Shown in pieces: positions 1 to 9,105 of a stretch of DNA of 64,000 nucleotides. A program made the translations under genes and the position numbers. The notes under the pieces are model-generated. The model searched no databases. It was not told the DNA's origin and saw only the letters and a program-made list of their open reading frames with translations. How positions within the stretch are numbered: the first letter of the stretch is position 1; each line of letters opens with the position of its first letter. The stretch is from Aurantimonas coralicida DSM 14790 (lineage in GTDB: Bacteria; Pseudomonadota; Alphaproteobacteria; Rhizobiales; Rhizobiaceae). Location: NCBI RefSeq assembly GCF_000421645.1, contig NZ_ATXK01000001.1:62001-126000 (forward strand). The letters run 5' to 3'.

Positions 1-2
1 TC

Positions 3-200
3 GCCTCGGACCGCTACGACGTCTTCGACCTCTTCGTCGCCTACGAGCCCAACGAGAACACCCGCTTCGACGCCAGCATCCGCAATCTCTTCGACCAGCA
101 GTACCAGGCCTATTCCGGCTTCCCGGCAAGCGAGACCGACCCGGCGCCCGGCTTCGAGGCGATGTTCGGGGTGAGCATCAAGTTCGGCGTCGACAGCTGA
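3..200 (+). CDS. TonB-dependent outer-membrane receptor, C-terminal fragment
   Basis: This is the last 65 codons of a gene that begins before the window. The fragment has a late beta-barrel pattern typical of TonB-dependent receptors: a stretch reading RFDASIRNLFDQQY and a final segment ending in GVSIKFGVDS, with alternating hydrophobic residues expected of the last outer-membrane strand. The gene stops 23 bases before a heme-degrading monooxygenase on the same strand, so a heme or hemoprotein receptor is the likely identity. The plug, TonB box and ligand-binding loops are outside the window, so the substrate is inferred from the neighbour only. Confidence 0.75.
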   Translation, partial: ASDRYDVFDLFVAYEPNENTRFDASIRNLFDQQYQAYSGFPASETDPAPGFEAMFGVSIKFGVDS

Positions 201-223
201 CACCCCAACACAAGGATCAGACC

Positions 224-568
224 ATGTTCATCGCAATGAACCGCTTCAAGGTGCTCCCCGGACAGGAGGAGGAGTTCGAGGCGGTCTGGCGCAATCGCGA
301 ATCCCAGCTCCAGACGGTGCCGGGTTTCGTCGAGTTCCACCTGCTGCGTGGGCCGGTGCGCGAGGACCACGTCCTCTACGCCTCGCACACCATCTGGGCC
401 GACGAGGCCGCCTTCACCGGCTGGACCAAGTCGGAAGCGTTCCGGGCCGCCCATCGCAGTGCCGGCGAACGCCAGCCCATGTATCTCGGCCACCCCGAGT
501 TCGAGGGCTTCACCGTCGTCCAGACCATTCCGGGTCTCGAAGCGGCAGAGCTTGCCGCCACCGGCTGA
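224..568 (+). CDS. hmuQ: Heme-degrading monooxygenase, HmuQ/IsdG-like (ABM domain)
   Basis: This 114-residue protein is a single antibiotic-biosynthesis-monooxygenase (ABM) ferredoxin-like fold, the fold of IsdG/HmuQ enzymes that open the heme ring in the cytoplasm to release iron. The N-terminal strand MFIAMNRFKV, the central VPGFVEFHLLRGP and the later YLGHPEFEGF resemble rhizobial HmuQ proteins as I remember them. It follows a TonB-receptor gene on the same strand with a 23-base gap, which fits a heme-uptake operon probably under iron control. The symbol is given by similarity; other ABM proteins have different substrates, so heme specificity is likely but not proven. Confidence 0.75.
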   Translation: MFIAMNRFKVLPGQEEEFEAVWRNRESQLQTVPGFVEFHLLRGPVREDHVLYASHTIWADEAAFTGWTKSEAFRAAHRSAGERQPMYLGHPEFEGFTVVQTIPGLEAAELAATG

Positions 569-630
569 TCGACACGACCGGCCGGCGGCGCGGGTTCACG
601 CGCTGCCGACCGGCATGAACGGGCCCCGCG

Positions 631-1764
631 TCATAGCAGGACGACGTGGCGGACCGTGCGGCCAGCCGCGAGCGCATCGAAGCCTTCATTGATATCGTCG
701 AGCGTTCCGCGGCTGGTCAACAGCCGGTCCACCGGCAGCCGTCCGCCGCGATAGAGCGCGATGTAGCGAGGAATGTCGCGGCTCGGGATGCAGCTTCCGA
801 CATAGCTGCCCTTCAGGGTCCGCTCCTCGGCGACGAGCTTGAGCGGCGACAGGGCCATGGTCGCCGTCGGCGGCGTCAGCCCGGCCGTCACCGTCGCCCC
901 GCCGCGCCGGGTGATGGCGAAGGCCAGTTCCAGCGCCCGCGCCGAGCCGGCCATCTCGAAGGCATGATCGACACCGCCGCCGGTCGCCGCGCGCACCGCA
1001 TCGGCGACGCCCTCCTCGCCGGCATTGAAGATGTCGGTTGCCCCCAGCGTCTTCGCCATGTCCAGCTTGTCGGCCTGCAGATCGACCGCGATGATCCGCG
1101 ACGCCCCGGCCGCGACTGCGCCGAGAATGGCGCTGAGGCCGACGCCGCCGAGCCCGACCACGGCGACGGTCTCGCCGGCCTTGACCCGGCCGGTATTGAC
1201 CACCGCGCCGACCCCCGTCAGCACGGCGCAGCCGAACAGCGCCGCGATCTCCAGCGGCAGTTCCGGATCGATCTTGATCAGCGAACGGCGGGACAGGACG
1301 GCACGCTCGGCAAAGGCCGAGACGCCGAGATGATGGTGGACGGGTTCGCCCTCGCAGGACAGGCGCCGCTCGCCCGACAGCAACGTGCCCTCGCCGTTGC
1401 GGGCATTGCCCGGCTCGCACAGCGCCGGCCGGCCTTCGGCGCAGGGGCTGCAATGGCCGCAGGACGGCACGAAGACCATCACCACGTGGTCGCCGGGGGC
1501 CAGATCGTCGACGCCCGCGCCGACCGTCTCGACGATGCCCGCGGCTTCATGGCCGAGCACCATCGGGGTCGGCCGCGGCCGCACACCGTCGATCACCGAC
1601 AGGTCTGAATGGCAGAGCCCGGCGGCCTTGATGCGCACCAGCACCTCGCCGAAGCCCGGTGGAGCCAGCTCGACGGTCTCGATGGAGAGCGGCTGCGACG
1701 TGGCATAGGGGCCCTCGACGGGCGATCTGCGCAGCACCGCCGCGCGCGTGGTGGTGGTCATCAT
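631..1764 (-). CDS. Zinc-dependent alcohol dehydrogenase (MDR superfamily)
   Basis: This 377-residue protein is a medium-chain zinc alcohol dehydrogenase. It has the catalytic zinc signature GHEAAGIVETVG, a structural-zinc lobe with closely spaced cysteines (CGHCSPCAEGRPALC), and the nucleotide-binding GLGGVG loop in the second half. These are seen in enzymes that oxidise primary or aromatic alcohols, or aldehyde-thiol adducts, with NAD. A longer frame exists upstream, but the start chosen here is the ATG with GGAGG six bases before it. The gene lies 208 bases downstream of a TRAP permease gene on the same strand, so it may act on the imported compound. The substrate cannot be read from sequence. 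Confidence 0.85.
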   Translation of the reverse strand: MMTTTTRAAVLRRSPVEGPYATSQPLSIETVELAPPGFGEVLVRIKAAGLCHSDLSVIDGVRPRPTPMVLGHEAAGIVETVGAGVDDLAPGDHVVMVFVPSCGHCSPCAEGRPALCEPGNARNGEGTLLSGERRLSCEGEPVHHHLGVSAFAERAVLSRRSLIKIDPELPLEIAALFGCAVLTGVGAVVNTGRVKAGETVAVVGLGGVGLSAILGAVAAGASRIIAVDLQADKLDMAKTLGATDIFNAGEEGVADAVRAATGGGVDHAFEMAGSARALELAFAITRRGGATVTAGLTPPTATMALSPLKLVAEERTLKGSYVGSCIPSRDIPRYIALYRGGRLPVDRLLTSRGTLDDINEGFDALAAGRTVRHVVLL

Positions 1765-1844
1765 GTCTGTCCTCCCCTCGGGCCTGCCGCCGCGATGTTC
1801 CGCGATGGCCGGCATCAACGGCGCACGACCGGTCAAGGCCGCTT

Positions 1845-1866
1845 CCGGCCGGTGCAATCCGGCCGG
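1845..1866. repeat. Perfect 8-bp hairpin between TRAP permease and alcohol dehydrogenase
   Basis: CCGGCCGG is repeated around a six-base TGCAAT loop. Because the arm is its own reverse complement, either strand can form an 8-bp GC-only hairpin. No T-tract follows, so it is more likely an mRNA stabiliser or processing structure than a terminator. It sits in the 208-base gap between the permease stop (1973) and the dehydrogenase start (1764). Confidence 0.6.
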
Positions 1867-1972
1867 CGATACTCCCCAGTGCGCCGCATGTCTCCCTGCG
1901 ATCGGCCGGGAATGTCGCATCGCCTTTGGCGGCTTGGCAATCCGCGCCCCGCGGCTCCTGCTTGTGCGCGCG

Positions 1973-3766
1973 TCAGAGCGGCGCGAAGCAGACGATCAGC
2001 CCGCCAAGTCCGGCAGCAAGCCGCATCCACACCGGCCCCTTCCAGATGAAGGCCAGCGACAACGCCCAGAGCGCGATGGCGATCTTCACGAAGGCGATCC
2101 CGGCCTCGGCCGGACGGTCGGCCATGTGGATGATCGCCGGATTGGCGATCATCGCCAGCGGGATGACATAGAGCCCGATGCCGAGGCGCATGGCGGACCC
2201 TGCCACCTTCAGCCAGTTCTCGCCGACCATGCCGGCCGCGATGAACACGGCGCCGCAGACCGGCGGGGTGATGGTCGACAGGAGCGCGAACCAGAAGACG
2301 AAGAGATGGGCGAGCAGCGGCTCGATCCCGAGCCGTTCCAGCGCCGGCCCGGCGATGGTCACGCAGATCACGTAGGCCGCCGTCGTCGGCACCTCCATGC
2401 CGAGCAGGATGCAGGCGATGGCGGTCAAAAGCAGCGCCGGCCACAGGGAATCGTCGGCCACCGACAGGATCGTCGAGGTGACCTTCACCCCGAGCCCGGT
2501 CATGCCGAGAACGCCGATGACGATGGAGGCGCAGATGATGATCGCGCCGATGACCGCGATCTGCTGGCCGGCGCTGACCGCGGCCCCGCCTGCCCGCTCG
2601 ACGAAACGGTGCAGCGAGACCTCGCCGCGAACATTGACGAAGAGCAGCAGCGCCGCGGCCAGGATCGCCAGGCAGGCGGCATATTGCGGCGTGAAGCCGC
2701 CGACGAACATGCGCTCCAGGAGAATGCCGAAGGGCACTGCGAAGAACATGGAGGTGATGACCACATCACGAACCGACGGACGGTCCGCCGCATCGACGGC
2801 GCCGAGGCCGTAGCGCCGGGCAAACAGGTCGATGCCGATCCAGGTGGTCAGGAAGTAGAGGATCGCCGGCGGCAGCGCCGCCGCCATGATGGTCGCATAG
2901 GGCGTGCCGGTGAGCTCGACCATGACGAAGGCCCCCGCCCCCATCAGCGGCGGCATGATCTGGCCGCCCGACGAAGCCACCGCCTCGACCGCGCCGGCCA
3001 GCGCCCGCGGATAGCCGAGCCGGGTCATCGCCGGGATGGTCACCGCGCCGGTAGAGGCGACATTGGCTGAGGCCGAGCCGGAGATCGAGCCGAACATCGC
3101 CGAGGACAGCACCGACACCTTGCCGGCGCCGCCGCGCAGGCGCCCGGCCGCCAGCGTCGCGACATTCATGAAACCCTGCCCGGCCTCGCCAGCATTCAGC
3201 ACGGCGCCGAGAATGACGAAGATCGAGACGATGCCGACGGACACGCCCGTGAGCGAGCCCCAGATGCCGCCCTCGGTGATGGTCATGGTGCCGAGAAAGC
3301 TGGCGAAGGGAAAGCCCGGATGGCCGTATTCGCCGGGCACGTACTGGCCGAACAGGCCGTAGGCGAGACACAGGAGGGCCACCAGCGGCAGCGGCCAGCC
3401 GATCGCGCGGCGCGCCATCTCCAGCGTGATGGCGAGCAGCGTGATCGCGACCGCCATCTGGAAGCCATTGTCGATGTAGCCGTACTGGTCGGACAGCGCC
3501 TCGGCGTTGAGGGCGATGTAGAGGCAGCCGATCTCGCCGAGGATCAGCAGCACCCAGCCGGTGAGAAGCTGTGTGCGGGTCTTGGCCAGGAAGACGAAGA
3601 GCCAGGGCAGCGCCAGCGCCATGTGGAGCGGTCGGGCGACCAGCGCCGGCACGAGACCGCTGAAGATCAGTCCCAGATGGAAGGCGATGGAGAGCAGCCC
3701 GAGCAGCGGCCAGACGAACCACATTGGAGGGCGCACGGCCGCATCGTCGGCTACCATCGTACTCAT
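1973..3766 (-). CDS. TRAP transporter fused permease, 4TM-12TM (DctQM type, TAXI family)
   Basis: This 597-residue integral membrane protein combines the small (DctQ-like) and large (DctM-like) membrane subunits of a tripartite ATP-independent periplasmic transporter in one chain. It is hydrophobic nearly throughout. The large domain carries conserved glycine/serine-rich stretches such as MFGSISGSASANVASTG and SGGQIMPPLMGAGAF, typical of TRAP permeases. The fusion is the usual partner of TAXI-type binding proteins, and such a gene lies just upstream at 3881-4849. Transport is driven by an ion gradient rather than ATP. The ligand is unknown; known TRAP substrates are mainly organic acids and related solutes. 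Confidence 0.93.
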   Translation of the reverse strand: MSTMVADDAAVRPPMWFVWPLLGLLSIAFHLGLIFSGLVPALVARPLHMALALPWLFVFLAKTRTQLLTGWVLLILGEIGCLYIALNAEALSDQYGYIDNGFQMAVAITLLAITLEMARRAIGWPLPLVALLCLAYGLFGQYVPGEYGHPGFPFASFLGTMTITEGGIWGSLTGVSVGIVSIFVILGAVLNAGEAGQGFMNVATLAAGRLRGGAGKVSVLSSAMFGSISGSASANVASTGAVTIPAMTRLGYPRALAGAVEAVASSGGQIMPPLMGAGAFVMVELTGTPYATIMAAALPPAILYFLTTWIGIDLFARRYGLGAVDAADRPSVRDVVITSMFFAVPFGILLERMFVGGFTPQYAACLAILAAALLLFVNVRGEVSLHRFVERAGGAAVSAGQQIAVIGAIIICASIVIGVLGMTGLGVKVTSTILSVADDSLWPALLLTAIACILLGMEVPTTAAYVICVTIAGPALERLGIEPLLAHLFVFWFALLSTITPPVCGAVFIAAGMVGENWLKVAGSAMRLGIGLYVIPLAMIANPAIIHMADRPAEAGIAFVKIAIALWALSLAFIWKGPVWMRLAAGLGGLIVCFAPL

Positions 3767-3813
3767 CGCATCATCCTTGCGCGGGCCGCCGCGCGGCGCG
3801 TCGCACTTGCAGG

Positions 3814-3848
3814 CCGGCCCCGGCAGCGTTGCGCGCTACCGGGGCCGG
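3814..3848. repeat. 10-bp inverted repeat between TRAP binding protein and permease
   Basis: CCGGCCCCGG (3814-3823) and CCGGGGCCGG (3839-3848) are exact reverse complements around a 15-base loop. The structure lies between the stop of the binding-protein gene (3881) and the start of the permease gene (3766), with no T-tract. Stem-loops here in transport operons often stabilise the upstream mRNA so that more binding protein than permease is made. That role is an inference. Confidence 0.6.
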
Positions 3849-3880
3849 AAGGGTCTTTGTCGGTTCAGGGCCCGGTCGTC

Positions 3881-4849
3881 TCAGCGCAGATCGTCGGGCA
3901 GATCGATCCCGGCTTCCTCGTAGTAGCGCGCCGCACCCGGATGCAGCTTGACGCCGCTGCCTTCCAGGAGTTCCGGCGTGACCGCGTTCCACCAGCGGGC
4001 GCTCTCGCCCATCGCCGCCTTCTCGTCCCAGAAGGTCTTGGTCAGGAGATAGGCGGTCTCATCGCTCGTGGCGGTGGTGGTGAAGGCGACGACCGGCAGC
4101 GAGGTGGTGACGGTGTCCTCGTCGATGCCGGCATAGGTGCCGGCCGGGATCACCTGCCGCGTGCGGCCGGTCTCGGCCACCTGCTCGTCGGTCAGCGTGA
4201 TCAGGCTCACCGGCGTGCTGGCCGAGGCCTCGATGACGTTCGGTGCGGGGAACGAACCGGCGGTCACGAAGCCGTCGATCTGGCCGTTCTTCAGCGCGTC
4301 GGAGGCGTTGCCGAGCTCGGCGTCGGCGACCGTCACCTTGTCGGCAAGGCCGAAGAGCTCGAGATATTTCTCGCCCTCGGTGGCGCCGAAGGAGCCCTTG
4401 CCGAGAAGGATGGTCTTGCCGGCCATGTCCTCCAGCGCGCGCGCATCGGCATCGCCGCGCATGACGAAATGCATGGTCAGCGACGGGATCGGGAACAGCG
4501 AGCGGATCTCGGCGAAGCGCGGGTTCTGGCGCTCGGCGAAGGGGCCGGTGCCGGCCGCGGCGGCCGAGACGAGACCGGGAGGCGCGGTGAAGACGTAATT
4601 GCCGGCGCGGGCCGCCGCTTCCATCACGTTCTGGACCGAGCCCTGGCTTTCCTCGACCGTGACGATGACCTCGCCATTGGTGCCGCCCTTCACCGCATTC
4701 GCGAGCTCGACACCCATCTGGTAGTAGGACGTGCCGCTCTTGGCGGATTTGTAGGAGATCCGCTCCTCGGCGGCACCCGGTGCCGCATGGAGCCCCGCGA
4801 CCAGTACGGCCGCAGCGGCTGCGAACGTCTTCAGACCATTTCCGTGCAT
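3881..4849 (-). CDS. TAXI family TRAP transporter solute-binding protein
   Basis: This 322-residue periplasmic protein begins with a Sec signal peptide (a lysine, then a long alanine/leucine stretch ending near AAPGAA). The mature part matches the TAXI group: SGTSYYQMGVELANAV near the N-terminus, a middle section with GLADKVTVAD, and a C-terminal YYEEAGIDLP. It captures a ligand for the fused TRAP permease encoded 114 bases downstream. The ATG at 4849 was chosen because GGAGG lies seven bases upstream; an ATG two codons earlier is only one base from the same motif. Fused permease plus TAXI protein is a standard pairing. The ligand is unknown. Confidence 0.9.
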   Translation of the reverse strand: MHGNGLKTFAAAAAVLVAGLHAAPGAAEERISYKSAKSGTSYYQMGVELANAVKGGTNGEVIVTVEESQGSVQNVMEAAARAGNYVFTAPPGLVSAAAAGTGPFAERQNPRFAEIRSLFPIPSLTMHFVMRGDADARALEDMAGKTILLGKGSFGATEGEKYLELFGLADKVTVADAELGNASDALKNGQIDGFVTAGSFPAPNVIEASASTPVSLITLTDEQVAETGRTRQVIPAGTYAGIDEDTVTTSLPVVAFTTTATSDETAYLLTKTFWDEKAAMGESARWWNAVTPELLEGSGVKLHPGAARYYEEAGIDLPDDLR

Positions 4850-4974
4850 CGTCATTCCTCCCATCGTCGTTCCGCCGGTGCCGGCGTGTGTCCCGGTCGA
4901 CGCTGTCGGCAGCGCCGGCCTCTCTGTCAAGTGCGGCCGCCCCTTGAGGCAAGGCACGGCGGCCGCAGAAAAGG

Positions 4975-6021
4975 TCACATCGGGATCGGATGCTTGCGAT
5001 GCAGCGCGTCGATCTCGGCCAGAACGTCCTCACCGAGCGTCACGTCCGTTGCCGCGATGTTGTTGCGCAGCTGGTCCATGTCGGTCGCGCCGATGATCGC
5101 CGCCGTCATGAACGGCCGGGTCAGGCAGAAGGCGATCGCCATCTGGCAGACATCGAGGCCGTGCTTCTTCGCGATGGCGCCGTAGGCGTCGGCGATGACC
5201 GCGTTCTGCGGCGTGTAGCGGCCGCCGAGCGCATTGTCGTTGACCGCGAGCCGCGCGCCCTCCGGGCTGGCGCCGCCGCTGTACTTGCCGGTCAGGAGAC
5301 CGGCGGCGAGCGGCGAATAGGCCAGCAGGCCGACATCCTCGTTGACCGACAGCTCGGCGAGATCGAGGTCGAACAGCCGGTGCATCAGGCTGTATTCGTT
5401 CTGGATCGAGGCGACCCGCGGCAGGCCCCGCGCCTCGGCGAGCTGCAGGAATTTCTGCGTGCCCCAGCAGGTCTCGTTGGACAGGCCCACATGGCCGATC
5501 TTGCCGGCCTTCACCAGTTCGTCCAGCGCTTCCAGCACCTCGACCATGTTGGCCTCGACAGCGGCGGGGTCCTGGCCGCTCGGATCGTAGGTCCAGGACT
5601 GGCGGAAATGGTAGGAGCCGCGGTTCGGCCAGTGCAGCTGGTAAAGATCGATGCGGTCGGTCTGCAGGCGCTTCAGGCTGGCCTCCGCCGCCGCCCGGAC
5701 GCTGGCGCCGGTGATCGGCTCGCCGCCGCGCACCTTGGCATTGCCCTGGCCGGTGATCTTGCTGGCAAGGACGACATCGTCACGCTTGCCGGACGCGGCG
5801 AACCACGTCCCGATGATCTCCTCGGTGCGGCCGACCGTCTCGGCGGTCATCGGCGTCGTCGGATACATTTCGGCGGCGTCGAAGAAATTGACGCCCGCCT
5901 CCACCGCGTAGTCCATCTGCTGATGGCCCTCGGCTTCGCTGTTCTGGCTTCCCCAGGTCATGGTGCCGAGACAGATCTCGCTGACGCTCAGGCCGGTCCG
6001 GCCGAGTGGACGGTACTTCAT
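4975..6021 (-). CDS. Aldo/keto reductase (Tas-like)
   Basis: This 348-residue protein is an NADPH-dependent aldo/keto reductase with a TIM-barrel fold. The start MKYRPLGRTGLSVSEICLG is characteristic. The catalytic tetrad is visible as the Asp and Tyr of FFDAAEMYP, a Lys in VVLASK and a His in LYQLHWPNR. The length and the AEMYP context resemble E. coli Tas rather than the short xylose reductases. The gene is upstream of the TRAP binding protein with a gap of about 125 bases and may be co-transcribed with it or with recJ above. The carbonyl substrate is not predictable. Confidence 0.9.
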   Translation of the reverse strand: MKYRPLGRTGLSVSEICLGTMTWGSQNSEAEGHQQMDYAVEAGVNFFDAAEMYPTTPMTAETVGRTEEIIGTWFAASGKRDDVVLASKITGQGNAKVRGGEPITGASVRAAAEASLKRLQTDRIDLYQLHWPNRGSYHFRQSWTYDPSGQDPAAVEANMVEVLEALDELVKAGKIGHVGLSNETCWGTQKFLQLAEARGLPRVASIQNEYSLMHRLFDLDLAELSVNEDVGLLAYSPLAAGLLTGKYSGGASPEGARLAVNDNALGGRYTPQNAVIADAYGAIAKKHGLDVCQMAIAFCLTRPFMTAAIIGATDMDQLRNNIAATDVTLGEDVLAEIDALHRKHPIPM

Positions 6022-6117
6022 GCGTGTCCTCGCTGATGGGGAATCGTTCGGGCCGGACCCTAGCCAATTCTCCCCCCGGCACAAGCAAACGGCAGGGTTG
6101 CAGGGGTGACGGCGAGT

Positions 6118-7911
6118 TCAGTCGAAGGCTTCGGCGAGGTCGAGCAGCCGGAAACGCACTTCCTCACGCCCCCGGTACCTGTCCAGCGACAGGGTCCCGA
6201 CGGCGTGGACCGGGCGGTCGCGGGAATTGAGGAGCCTCTGGCCAACTTCGGTTTCTGCCGTCTTGAAGGCGATCGCCGAGACGCGGGCGCCGTCGGCGCC
6301 GCGCAGGGTCGCCCGCACATGGCCATTGCCGACGATCGAGGAGGAATCAATCCGGTGCCGGGCGAGCGCGAAGATCGGTGACGCATGACCCGAGCCGAAG
6401 GGTCCGGCCCGCATGATCGTCGCATAGAGCTCGGGCGTCAGCCCGGCCGCGCTGACCGTGCCGTCGATCTTGAGCGAATCGCCCTCGCGCAACGCGGTCA
6501 CGGCCGCAGCGGCGCGTTCTTCCAGGAAGCCGCGGAAATCGCCGAGCCGCTCCTTCTGGATGGTCACGCCGGCCGCCATCGCATGGCCGCCGCCCTTGAC
6601 CAGCAGCCCTTCGGTCACCGCCTCGCGCACCAGCCGGCCGAGATCGAACCCGCCGATGGAGCGGCCGGAACCGGTGCCGCGGCCCGAGCCGTCGAAGGCG
6701 ATGGCGAAGGCCGGGCGGCGATAGCGCTCCTTGAGGCGCGCCGAGATCAGCCCGACGATGCCCGGATGCCAGTCGTTCGAGCCGACGACCAGCACGGCCG
6801 GGCCCTCCCCCGAGCCGATCTCGGCGGCAACCTCGGCATCGGCCTCGGCCAGCATGGTCTGCTCCATCGCCTGGCGCTCCTCGTTGAGGGCGCTGAGGCG
6901 CGCGGCGATCTCGTCGCAGGCCGCGTCGTCGTCGAGGCAGAGCAGCCGGCTGCCGAGGGCGGCGTCGCCGATCCGGCCGCCGGCGTTGATCCGCGGTCCC
7001 AGCATGAAGCCGAAATGATGGGTCTCCATCGGTCCGGACAGGCGCGAGACCCGGCCGAGCGCCGCCAGTCCGCCATTGCGCTGGGCATGGGCGACCTTCA
7101 GTCCCTGCACCACGAAGGCGCGGTTGAGCCCGACCAGCGGGACCACGTCGCAGACCGTCGCCAGCGCCACGAGGTCGAGCAGGCCGAAGACGTCCGGCAG
7201 CTTCGACTGGGCCATGCCCCGCCGGCGCAACTCGCGCGACACCGCCACCAGCGTCATGAACACGACGCCGGCCGCGCACAGATGCCCCAGCCCCGAAAGG
7301 TCGTCCTGGCGGTTCGGATTGACCAGCACATTGGCGTCGGGAAGCTCGGGCCCGGTCTGGTGGTGGTCGAGAACGACCACGTCGACGCCCTCGGCGCGCG
7401 CCGCCTCGATCGCCTCGAAGCTGCCGGTGCCGCAGTCGACGGTGACGATCAGCGTCGCGCCGTCGGCCGCGAGTTCGCGCATCGCGGCAGGATTCGGGCC
7501 GTAACCCTCGGTGATCCGGTCGGGAATGCGGATCGCCGCGTCGATGCCGAAATGCTTCAGGTAACGCCAGAGCAGCGCCGAGGACGCCGCGCCGTCGACG
7601 TCATAGTCGCCGAAGATCGCCACGGTCTCGCGCCGGCCGATGGCGTCCGCGAGGCGGTCGGCGGCCGCGTCCATGTCGGTGAGGCGCGAGGGATCGGGCA
7701 TCAGGTCGCGAATGCGCGGATCGAGGAAGCCCGTCGCATCCGCCTCGGCGATGCCGCGCGCCGCCAGCACCCGGCTGACGATGTCCGGCAGGCCCAGCGA
7801 CTGCGCCATCTTCAGGGCGGCGCCTTCGGCCCGCTCGTCGAGCGCGTTCAGCCAGCGGCGACCGCCGATCGAGCGATCGACGTCGAGAAATGTGCGCAGG
7901 GGTGCGGCCAT
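6118..7911 (-). CDS. recJ: Single-stranded-DNA-specific exonuclease RecJ
   Basis: This 597-residue protein is RecJ, the 5'-3' single-strand DNA exonuclease of RecF-pathway recombination and mismatch repair. The DHH phosphoesterase motifs are present: FGDYDVDGAAS near residue 90, the VLDHHQTGPELP motif, and the DHHA1 signature KGGGHAMAAGV. The C-terminal OB-like region completes the usual length. A frame extending 12 codons further upstream lacks family similarity, so the ATG at 7911 is used. It lies 54 bases downstream of glpX on the same strand, an order I recall from other Hyphomicrobiales. Confidence 0.95.
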   Translation of the reverse strand: MAAPLRTFLDVDRSIGGRRWLNALDERAEGAALKMAQSLGLPDIVSRVLAARGIAEADATGFLDPRIRDLMPDPSRLTDMDAAADRLADAIGRRETVAIFGDYDVDGAASSALLWRYLKHFGIDAAIRIPDRITEGYGPNPAAMRELAADGATLIVTVDCGTGSFEAIEAARAEGVDVVVLDHHQTGPELPDANVLVNPNRQDDLSGLGHLCAAGVVFMTLVAVSRELRRRGMAQSKLPDVFGLLDLVALATVCDVVPLVGLNRAFVVQGLKVAHAQRNGGLAALGRVSRLSGPMETHHFGFMLGPRINAGGRIGDAALGSRLLCLDDDAACDEIAARLSALNEERQAMEQTMLAEADAEVAAEIGSGEGPAVLVVGSNDWHPGIVGLISARLKERYRRPAFAIAFDGSGRGTGSGRSIGGFDLGRLVREAVTEGLLVKGGGHAMAAGVTIQKERLGDFRGFLEERAAAAVTALREGDSLKIDGTVSAAGLTPELYATIMRAGPFGSGHASPIFALARHRIDSSSIVGNGHVRATLRGADGARVSAIAFKTAETEVGQRLLNSRDRPVHAVGTLSLDRYRGREEVRFRLLDLAEAFD

Positions 7912-7965
7912 GGATGCTGTTGTGGCGATGGCGACGGGGCGGCGCAAGGCCGTCCCCGCGACTGC

Positions 7966-8955
7966 TCACAGATGAAACTTGGACTTGTCGTGGTGATAGG
8001 CGCGCATCTCGCGCACGGTGCGCGAGCGCGACCGCATCAGCAGCGTGTGGGTGACGATGCGGTCGTTGTAGAAGCGCACGCCGTCGAGGAGATTGCCGTC
8101 GGTCACGCCGGTCGCGGCGAAGATCACGTCGCCGGAGGCCATCTCGTTTGTCGAGTAGATCCGATAGGGATCGGAGATGCCCATCTTTTCGGCGCGGGCG
8201 CGCTTGTCGTTGGTGTTGAGCTGCAGGCGGCCCTGGATCTGCCCGCCGGTGCAGCGCAGCGCCGCGGCGGCCAGGACGCCCTCGGGCGCACCGCCAATGC
8301 CCATATAGATGTCGATGCCGGTCTGCTCGGGATCGGTGGTGTGGATGACGCCGGCAATGTCGCCATCGCCGATCAGGCGGATGGCGGCGCCGGCCTCGCG
8401 CACCGCCTCGATCAGCGGCGCATGGCGCGGCCGGTCGAGGATGCAGGCGGTGATCTCGGAGACCGCGACGCCCTTCGCTTTGGCCAGCGCCTGCAGATTG
8501 ACCTCGGGCGGCTGGGCCAGATCGACGACGCCCTCCGGATAGCCCGGTCCGACGGCGATCTTCTCCATGTAGACGTCCGGCGCGTTGAGCAGGCTGCCGC
8601 GTCCGGTCATGGCGATGACGGCCAGCGAGTTGGGCAGGTTCTTGGCGCAGACCGTACGGCCCTCGAGGGGATCCAGCGCCACGTCGACCGCAGGCCCGTC
8701 GCCGGTGCCGACCTGTTCGCCGATGAACAGCATCGGCGCCTCGTCGCGTTCACCCTCGCCGATGACGATGACGCCCTCAATGGCCAGCGTGTTGAGCTCC
8801 GAACGCATGGCATCGACGGCGGCCTGGTCGGCGGCCTTCTCGTCGCCGCGGCCGCGCAGATGCGCCGCCGCGACGGCGGCCCGCTCGGTGACCCGCGCGA
8901 TTTCGAGCGTCAGAATCCGGTCCAGCGTGCCGGTCTCGTCAGGTGCCCTGGTCAT
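7966..8955 (-). CDS. glpX: Class II fructose-1,6-bisphosphatase GlpX
   Basis: This 329-residue cytoplasmic enzyme removes the 1-phosphate of fructose-1,6-bisphosphate in gluconeogenesis. It matches GlpX rather than class I Fbp: IGEGERDEAPML, the metal-binding DPLEGRT motif, and MGIGGAPEGVLAAAALRC in the middle. The length is normal for the family. It is the third gene of a minus-strand series aminotransferase-hom-glpX-recJ. In some bacteria the class II enzyme also accepts sedoheptulose bisphosphate; that cannot be decided here. Confidence 0.95.
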   Translation of the reverse strand: MTRAPDETGTLDRILTLEIARVTERAAVAAAHLRGRGDEKAADQAAVDAMRSELNTLAIEGVIVIGEGERDEAPMLFIGEQVGTGDGPAVDVALDPLEGRTVCAKNLPNSLAVIAMTGRGSLLNAPDVYMEKIAVGPGYPEGVVDLAQPPEVNLQALAKAKGVAVSEITACILDRPRHAPLIEAVREAGAAIRLIGDGDIAGVIHTTDPEQTGIDIYMGIGGAPEGVLAAAALRCTGGQIQGRLQLNTNDKRARAEKMGISDPYRIYSTNEMASGDVIFAATGVTDGNLLDGVRFYNDRIVTHTLLMRSRSRTVREMRAYHHDKSKFHL

Positions 8956-9032
8956 CGCGCGTCTCTCCCTCGTCGCGTCCCCGCCGCCCGAATCCTGTCA
9001 GTGCCGGGCGTGCAGGCCTGATATGCGCCGGA

Positions 9033-9094
9033 TGTGCGAAAGCACAATGTCACCGGTCACAATGCCGGAGAAGCCGCCTCCCGGGCCCTCCGGC
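9033..9094. repeat. Two stem-loops between hom and glpX
   Basis: A perfect hairpin TGTGC-GAAA-GCACA lies at 9033-9046. A wider inverted repeat pairs GCCGGAG (9064-9070) with CTCCGGC (9088-9094). Both sit in the 150-base gap downstream of homoserine dehydrogenase and upstream of glpX. Neither has a clear T-tract on the minus strand, so a weak or partial terminator or an mRNA-processing element is possible. Confidence 0.4.
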
Positions 9095-9105
9095 GAATGA
9101 AGCGG

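Noticed and set aside
6385-9021. 878-residue open frame on the plus strand
   Set aside because: It is the shadow of recJ and glpX on the other strand.
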